From Pseudomonas fluorescens (GTDB lineage Bacteria > Pseudomonadota > Gammaproteobacteria > Pseudomonadales > Pseudomonadaceae): 64,000 bases of DNA. The notes beneath the pieces are model-generated. The model was not told the DNA's origin, did no database searches, and was given only the letters and a program-made list of their open reading frames with translations. Below, piece by piece: positions 60,110 through 64,000 of this stretch (position 1 is its first letter; each line of letters starts with the position of its first letter). Made by a program: the position numbers and the translations under genes. The stretch is taken from assembly GCF_900215245.1 (NCBI RefSeq), contig NZ_LT907842.1:2480001-2544000 (forward strand). The letters are read 5' to 3'.

Positions 60110-61889
60110 TGTTTCCGCTCGTGACGTAGCGGCTACGGCGCCGCTTGTTGGTGTTGAGGGGTTCGTTGAACAGGGCGTGCATGATCGACCAGGCGATGTC
60201 GGCGTGGCCGGTGGCGTCAGTGCGTGAAGCGCTGTAGGTGACCTGGCCGCTGCTGGTGGTGCCGCGCTTGATGGTCAGGAACGCTTGGGCGATATCGGTC
60301 CAGCCGGCGTCCCATTCGATGCGGCTCCCCTGGATCGTGTCCTGGGCCTTGAGTACCAGGGTGTTTTTGGTTTCAAGGCTGTAATGGATCGCGGTCGCAC
60401 GTGGATAGAAGTCGCGCACCAGGTCAAACACGCCGTAGCCGATACCGGTCGTGTCGATACCGATGTGCTGCACGTTGAAACGCTCGGTAAGTTTCTTGAC
60501 CTGGTCGGCCTGGTACTTGAACGACTGCCCACGCCAACTGTGTTTTTCCAGGATGCGGAATTTTGCCCCGGGTTCCAGTGGTGGGGCGACCACCACACAT
60601 GTGGCGTCGTCGCGGGTGCGGCTTGGATCGTAGCCAAGCCACACAGGGCTGTTGCCGAACGGCCGGTCCAGCTCCGGGTTGTAGTCCTCCCACAACGACA
60701 GGTCGGAGTAGCAGCGCTCCAGGTCTTTTAGGCCGAACGCGCTCTGGCTGCTGTCGATGAACTTGCAGTAGAACAGCTGCTGGAATTTGTCTTCGTCGTA
60801 CTCCAGCTGCAGCTGTTCGAGGTCGAACAGATCGCAGCCGCCGGCGATGGCGTCGTCCAGTGTGATGGTCTTGCGCCATTGGCCGTCGGGACACAATGCG
60901 CCCTGGGTGTATGACGCCTCGGTGGGCCAGGTGCCGCCGGCCTTCTTGCCGCGCTTGCTGTTGCGGAATTCCTCGCCCGACCAGAACGGGTACGCCTGGT
61001 GCGAGACCGCGCTGGGCGTCGAAAAGTAGGTTTTGCGCCACTTCTTGTGGGTGCCCATGGCACTGGCCACGGTGCTGAGTTTGTCGAAGTCACGTATCCA
61101 AAAATACTCATCGACGTAGACGTGGCCATGGTAGCCCTGAGCGGTGCTGCTGTTGGTCGACAGGAAACGCAGCTCGGCGCCGTTGCTGAGCGTGATCGGG
61201 TTGCCGGTCAGCTCGATGTCGAACCACTGCTTTGCAAACTGGATGATGTAACTGCGGAAAATCTCAGACTGCGAGCGGCTGGCCGACAGGAACACCTGGT
61301 TGTCGCCTGTCAGCACGGCGTCCATGAACGCTTCGCCGGCGAAGTAGTACGTGAGGCCCACCTGGCGGCTTTTCAGGATGTTGCGGATTCGGCACGTCAG
61401 CGGATTTTGCTTCGCGGCAAACAGCTCCTGCTGATAGCGGTACATCTTGCTGATGAACTTATCCAGGAAGTCGACTTCGGTCAGCCCGCTAATGTCGTTC
61501 TTGGCTTTCTTCTCGCGTTTCTTCCCGCTGCTATCGCCACGCGGCCGTTGGCGGCCTTCCTGTGGCTCGCCGGAAGTTTCCCCGATCGGTGCTGGCAACG
61601 GTTTGGCCGCTTGCTTTAACAGACGTTCGCGCACGGTGGTCAGCCTGTCCAGCTCGTTGAGTTCGTCCTTGGTCAGGCTGCCCGCTTTGTCCAGGAGGAG
61701 TGTGATTCGCCGGCCCACGGCCGTCAGCGGTTCTTCATCCGACAGCATGTCTTCCCAACCGCCCTGGCGTATCCAGTAGTAGACGATGCGGATGTTGGGC
61801 AGGTTGAGCTGCGCCTGAATTTCCTTTGCCTTACAGCGGCGCAGAAACAGGCGTTTGGCGGCTTCTTTAACTTCGGTCGAGTAGTACAT
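59856..61889 (-). CDS. P: Terminase large (ATPase) subunit, P2 gpP family, reading past its usual end
   Basis: 677-codon frame. The first ~593 residues match gpP: an N-terminal helix-turn-helix region (LRRCKAKEIQAQLN), the ATPase part (RNILKSRQVGLTYYFAGEAF and HGHVYVDEYFWI), and a nuclease-like C-terminal part with GYDPSRTRDDATCVV and IGIDTTGIGYG. P2 gpP is about 590 residues. Here no stop occurs at the expected end (near RRSRYVTSGNN). The frame continues 84 codons over the portal gene, encoding a low-complexity Arg/Ala-rich tail. This is either a lost stop or an indel. Confidence 0.85.
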   Translation of the reverse strand: MYYSTEVKEAAKRLFLRRCKAKEIQAQLNLPNIRIVYYWIRQGGWEDMLSDEEPLTAVGRRITLLLDKAGSLTKDELNELDRLTTVRERLLKQAAKPLPAPIGETSGEPQEGRQRPRGDSSGKKREKKAKNDISGLTEVDFLDKFISKMYRYQQELFAAKQNPLTCRIRNILKSRQVGLTYYFAGEAFMDAVLTGDNQVFLSASRSQSEIFRSYIIQFAKQWFDIELTGNPITLSNGAELRFLSTNSSTAQGYHGHVYVDEYFWIRDFDKLSTVASAMGTHKKWRKTYFSTPSAVSHQAYPFWSGEEFRNSKRGKKAGGTWPTEASYTQGALCPDGQWRKTITLDDAIAGGCDLFDLEQLQLEYDEDKFQQLFYCKFIDSSQSAFGLKDLERCYSDLSLWEDYNPELDRPFGNSPVWLGYDPSRTRDDATCVVVAPPLEPGAKFRILEKHSWRGQSFKYQADQVKKLTERFNVQHIGIDTTGIGYGVFDLVRDFYPRATAIHYSLETKNTLVLKAQDTIQGSRIEWDAGWTDIAQAFLTIKRGTTSSGQVTYSASRTDATGHADIAWSIMHALFNEPLNTNKRRRSRYVTSGNNAQATTQKAPNQPTGATATAHAGVHVRGTRTGAVRQHRRVPRGVSQRRRRDLQTASIAGGFGQAAARQRASRCHSQVQAQPAAA

Positions 61890-62051
61890 GGGCCGCAGTC
61901 TATGCGGCGAAAACGCTGGAAACGCGGGGTTAAATTCCGTGATTCACCTATATCGCGGATATAGGAGAAACGCGCATTTGAACCGTTTGTTTGAGGCTTG
62001 GCGGCTCCCTATCGTGGCGGCTCATTCAACGATTGAGCGCAGTTATCGCCC
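61890..62051. promoter_or_regulatory. Divergent late promoter region between P and O with a perfect palindrome
   Basis: CCTATATC and GATATAGG (61947-61965) form a perfect 8+8 bp palindrome around GCG, in the expected place of the Ogr-dependent late promoters. The classical P2 Ogr site (TGT-N12-ACA) was looked for and not found, so this palindrome is a candidate for the activator site here. Confidence 0.45.
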
Positions 62052-62969
62052 ATGCCCCGTTCCCTTGTTTCGTACTGGAAACGTGTCGCCACCAGCGGCA
62101 CCACCGCCGATGGTCGCGAGATCCTTCCCCAGGAACTGCGCGATATCGCTGAAACCTACAAGCCGTCCAGATACACGGCGGTTATCTGGTGCGACCACGA
62201 ACGCTGGAGCGGTTCCCACGGCACCGTCTTTGCGGTGCGTCTGGTGGAGGAGGGCGAAGACCTGGAGCCCGGGCAAATCGCCTTGGAGGCACAGCTCAAG
62301 CCGAATGATCGCCTACTGCAGCTGAATGATCAGGGCCAAAAGCTGTTCTCCAGCATTGAGATCACACCGAACTTCGCAGGCAGCGGAAAAGCCTACCTGA
62401 CAGGTCTGGGCGTCACCGATGAGCCGGCCAGCCTGGGAACCCAGGAACTCTATTTTTCGAAGAAAACCCACAAAAACTCGTTTTATGCCGCCTCCGTCGA
62501 ACTGGGCTCCCTTGAAGCCGAACCGCAGAGCGAGGTCGGCAAGCTGATCGGCTTGCTCACTGGCCTGTTCAAGCGCTTTGCCACTGACGCCGAGCCCGCC
62601 GAACCCACCACCCCAACTGAGAGCAAAACCCCAATGGATGAAGCTACCGCAACGGCCCTCAAAGCCCTGCTGGAGCAGCTGCTTGTCGTCGCTGCCGGCA
62701 TTCAGGCTGTGATTGAACCCGCCGCCGCAGATGCACCGGAACCCGACCAGGCGCCAATCGACGATGTGAGCACGGCCGTAGACGAGATCGTCACTACAGC
62801 CGAAGAAGAGCGTGAGTTCAGCCGAAAGGGCGCGGCTACGAATAAGGCACTGTTGGCGAGCATGGCGGCTTTGGAAAAGCGTTTCACCGCGCTGCAGAAC
62901 ACTTCCGCAGGTCGCCAGTTGCCACGCAACCCCGGTCCTGTAGCCGCCCCACGACGTAAGGTGCTCTGA
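62052..62969 (+). CDS. O: Capsid scaffolding protein (P2 gpO family)
   Basis: 305-residue GPO-type protein. The N-terminal protease part (about 1-150; VIWCDHERWSGSHGTVFAVR and ITPNFAGSGKAYLTGLGVT) processes capsid, scaffold and portal proteins. The C-terminal Ala/Glu-rich helical part (165-290) is the scaffold. Divergent from the terminase gene and 1 bp before the capsid gene. Confidence 0.9.
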   Translation: MPRSLVSYWKRVATSGTTADGREILPQELRDIAETYKPSRYTAVIWCDHERWSGSHGTVFAVRLVEEGEDLEPGQIALEAQLKPNDRLLQLNDQGQKLFSSIEITPNFAGSGKAYLTGLGVTDEPASLGTQELYFSKKTHKNSFYAASVELGSLEAEPQSEVGKLIGLLTGLFKRFATDAEPAEPTTPTESKTPMDEATATALKALLEQLLVVAAGIQAVIEPAAADAPEPDQAPIDDVSTAVDEIVTTAEEEREFSRKGAATNKALLASMAALEKRFTALQNTSAGRQLPRNPGPVAAPRRKVL

Positions 62970-62970
62970 C

Positions 62971-63990
62971 ATGGCCCAGCCTTTAAGCGCCCGTGGCGCC
63001 AAGCAATATGCCGAGCTGCAGGAAGCGATGGCCGAAGCCTATGGCGTCGAGCGATCGAGCCGCATGTTCAGTGTGGAACCCACGATCGCCCAGGAGCTGA
63101 ACGACGCGATTACCGCCAAGGCTGATTTCCTGGAGCGTATCAACGTCGTTCCGGTGAGTGAGATCAAGGGCGAAAAAGTCTTCATCGGCGTGAACGGTCC
63201 TGTCACTGGCCGCACCAATACAAAGACCACCGATCGCGAAGCCAAAGACGCTTCGGCGCTGGACAACACCCAATACGAACTGGCTGATACCCAGTCGGAC
63301 GTGGGCCTTCCATACGCCAAGATCGATGCCTGGGCGAAGTTTCCTGACTTCAAAGATCGCTATTCCGCCGCAGTGCAGAAGCGCATCGCGCAGGACCGAA
63401 TCGTTATCGGTTTCCATGGCACCCACGCCGCTACGCAGACCGACCTGGAGAAATTCCCCAAGCTGCAGGACGTGAACAAAGGCTGGCTGCAGCAACTTCG
63501 CGAGCAGGCCCCACAGCAGGTGCTCAAAGAGGGGAAGACTGCCGGTAAGGTCACGCTGGGCGCCGGTGGCGACTACGCCAACCTTGATGCCCTGGTGCAT
63601 GACACCAAGCAGATGGTGGACGAGATCCTGCGCGAAGACGGCGACCTGGTAGCGATTATCGGCACCGATTTGTTGGCCGCTGACAAGGCCAAGCTGTACA
63701 CCAAACAGGGCGATACCCCGACCGAAAAAGAGCGCATTGAAAACGCGCAGGTCATTGCGACCTACGGCGGTCTGCCGGCGTTCAGCGTGCCGAACTTCCC
63801 GGTCAACGCCGTGTTGGTCACCAGTTGGGACAACCTCTCGATTTACTTCCAGGACACCAGTTGGCGTAAGCAGACCATCGAGAACCCAAAACGCTCCCGC
63901 GTCGAGGACTACAACAGCCGCAACGAAGGCTACGTGATCGAGCAGCTGGAAAAGATCGCCTTCACTGAAAACGTGGAGCTGGTGAAGTGA
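62971..63990 (+). CDS. N: Major capsid protein (P2 gpN family)
   Basis: 339-residue capsid protein of the P2 gpN type. Family features: ARGAKQYAELQEAMAEAYGV at the N-terminus, GEKVFIGVNGPVTGRTNTK and the ending NEGYVIEQLEKIAFTENVEL. It starts 1 bp after gpO, so both share a late transcript. It is complete in the window. Confidence 0.93.
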   Translation: MAQPLSARGAKQYAELQEAMAEAYGVERSSRMFSVEPTIAQELNDAITAKADFLERINVVPVSEIKGEKVFIGVNGPVTGRTNTKTTDREAKDASALDNTQYELADTQSDVGLPYAKIDAWAKFPDFKDRYSAAVQKRIAQDRIVIGFHGTHAATQTDLEKFPKLQDVNKGWLQQLREQAPQQVLKEGKTAGKVTLGAGGDYANLDALVHDTKQMVDEILREDGDLVAIIGTDLLAADKAKLYTKQGDTPTEKERIENAQVIATYGGLPAFSVPNFPVNAVLVTSWDNLSIYFQDTSWRKQTIENPKRSRVEDYNSRNEGYVIEQLEKIAFTENVELVK

Positions 63991-64000
63991 GCCTGGCCCT
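63987..64000 (+). CDS. Start of the terminase endonuclease subunit gene (gpM), cut by the window edge
   Basis: GTG at 63987 overlaps the capsid stop codon (GTGA) and opens MSLA. In P2-type phages gpM follows gpN directly. Only four codons are visible, so the call rests on position. Confidence 0.35.

Larger units (their letters stand above)
50781..64000. mobile_element. P2-type prophage, left part (continues beyond the window)
   Basis: From attL rightwards: cargo pair, integrase, DUF4224 protein, replication protein, small early genes, Cro/CI switch, Ogr/Delta activator, portal (Q), terminase ATPase (P), scaffold (O), capsid (N) and the start of M. Order and strand of Q-P-O-N-M match P2. The replication module is not of P2 gpA type, so the element is a mosaic. 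Tail genes, lysis genes and attR must lie to the right. Confidence 0.92.

Noticed and set aside
61888..62325. 145-codon frame upstream of and overlapping gpO
   Set aside because: Out of frame with the clear gpO protein; the overlap and composition mark it as a shadow.

Overview
The window is chromosome from a Pseudomonas of the fluorescens group. The evidence is the gene content and order (gshA, a PaaI-type thioesterase, tex, ompR-envZ, rimK-rimB-rimA, hslR, hslO, pckA), OprD-type porins, GC-rich codon use, and many Pseudomonas-type REP palindromes (GTGGGAGC..GCTTGC) between genes.

Layout. 1-8.7 kb: 3' part of an OprD porin, an aldo/keto reductase, a tandem array of eight REP doublets with a 136-bp period, the tauABCD taurine-uptake and desulfonation operon, and gshA. 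8.9-20.6 kb: the conserved housekeeping block, including OmpR/EnvZ, the RimA/RimB/RimK ribosome-modification system, heat-shock proteins Hsp15 and Hsp33, and PEP carboxykinase. 20.6-28.7 kb: a DMT transporter, a DUF1493 locus with a decayed second copy, a Fic/YhfG toxin-antitoxin-like pair, a TPR protein, a short RecQ-like helicase, a thioesterase and a glycine-zipper protein. 28.9-46.5 kb: a YdeP/FdhF-type molybdoenzyme with FdhD, a LysR regulator, a BON-LysM protein, YrfG, NudE-CysQ, DctB/DctD, RmlB-RmlC without RmlA or RmlD, agmatine deiminase, a second OprD porin and a tautomerase-SDR pair. Two gene relics (a class III aminotransferase end and a TonB-dependent receptor piece) lie between them.

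46.6-50.8 kb is accessory DNA. It holds an orphan pair of phage baseplate/spike genes, the first lacking its 5' end, then AT-rich non-coding DNA with a 14+14 bp operator-like palindrome, a hairpin followed by T residues and a possible 33-residue peptide gene. An AbiJ-like protein with a HEPN-type RxxxxH motif and an unrecognised gene relic follow.

50.78 kb to the window end is the left part of a P2-type prophage. Its border is a 45-nt 3' fragment of tRNA-Thr (anticodon TGT). A leftward early operon follows: Cro-like protein, YmfL-like protein, small ORFs, a zinc-finger/TOPRIM/helicase replication protein, a DUF4224 protein and a tyrosine integrase. Beyond int, next to the attachment site, lie an ImmA/IrrE metallopeptidase and a two-TM membrane protein that overlap by 4 bp. 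To the right are a repressor, an Ogr/Delta activator and the P2 capsid module in canonical order and orientation (Q and P leftward; O, N and M rightward). The terminase frame lacks its expected stop and runs 84 codons into the portal gene.

The best candidates for something undescribed are the ImmA/membrane-protein pair at the attachment site, the palindrome-hairpin-peptide locus beside the AbiJ-like gene, and the tandem REPIN array. No complete RNA gene, intact insertion sequence or CRISPR array was seen.
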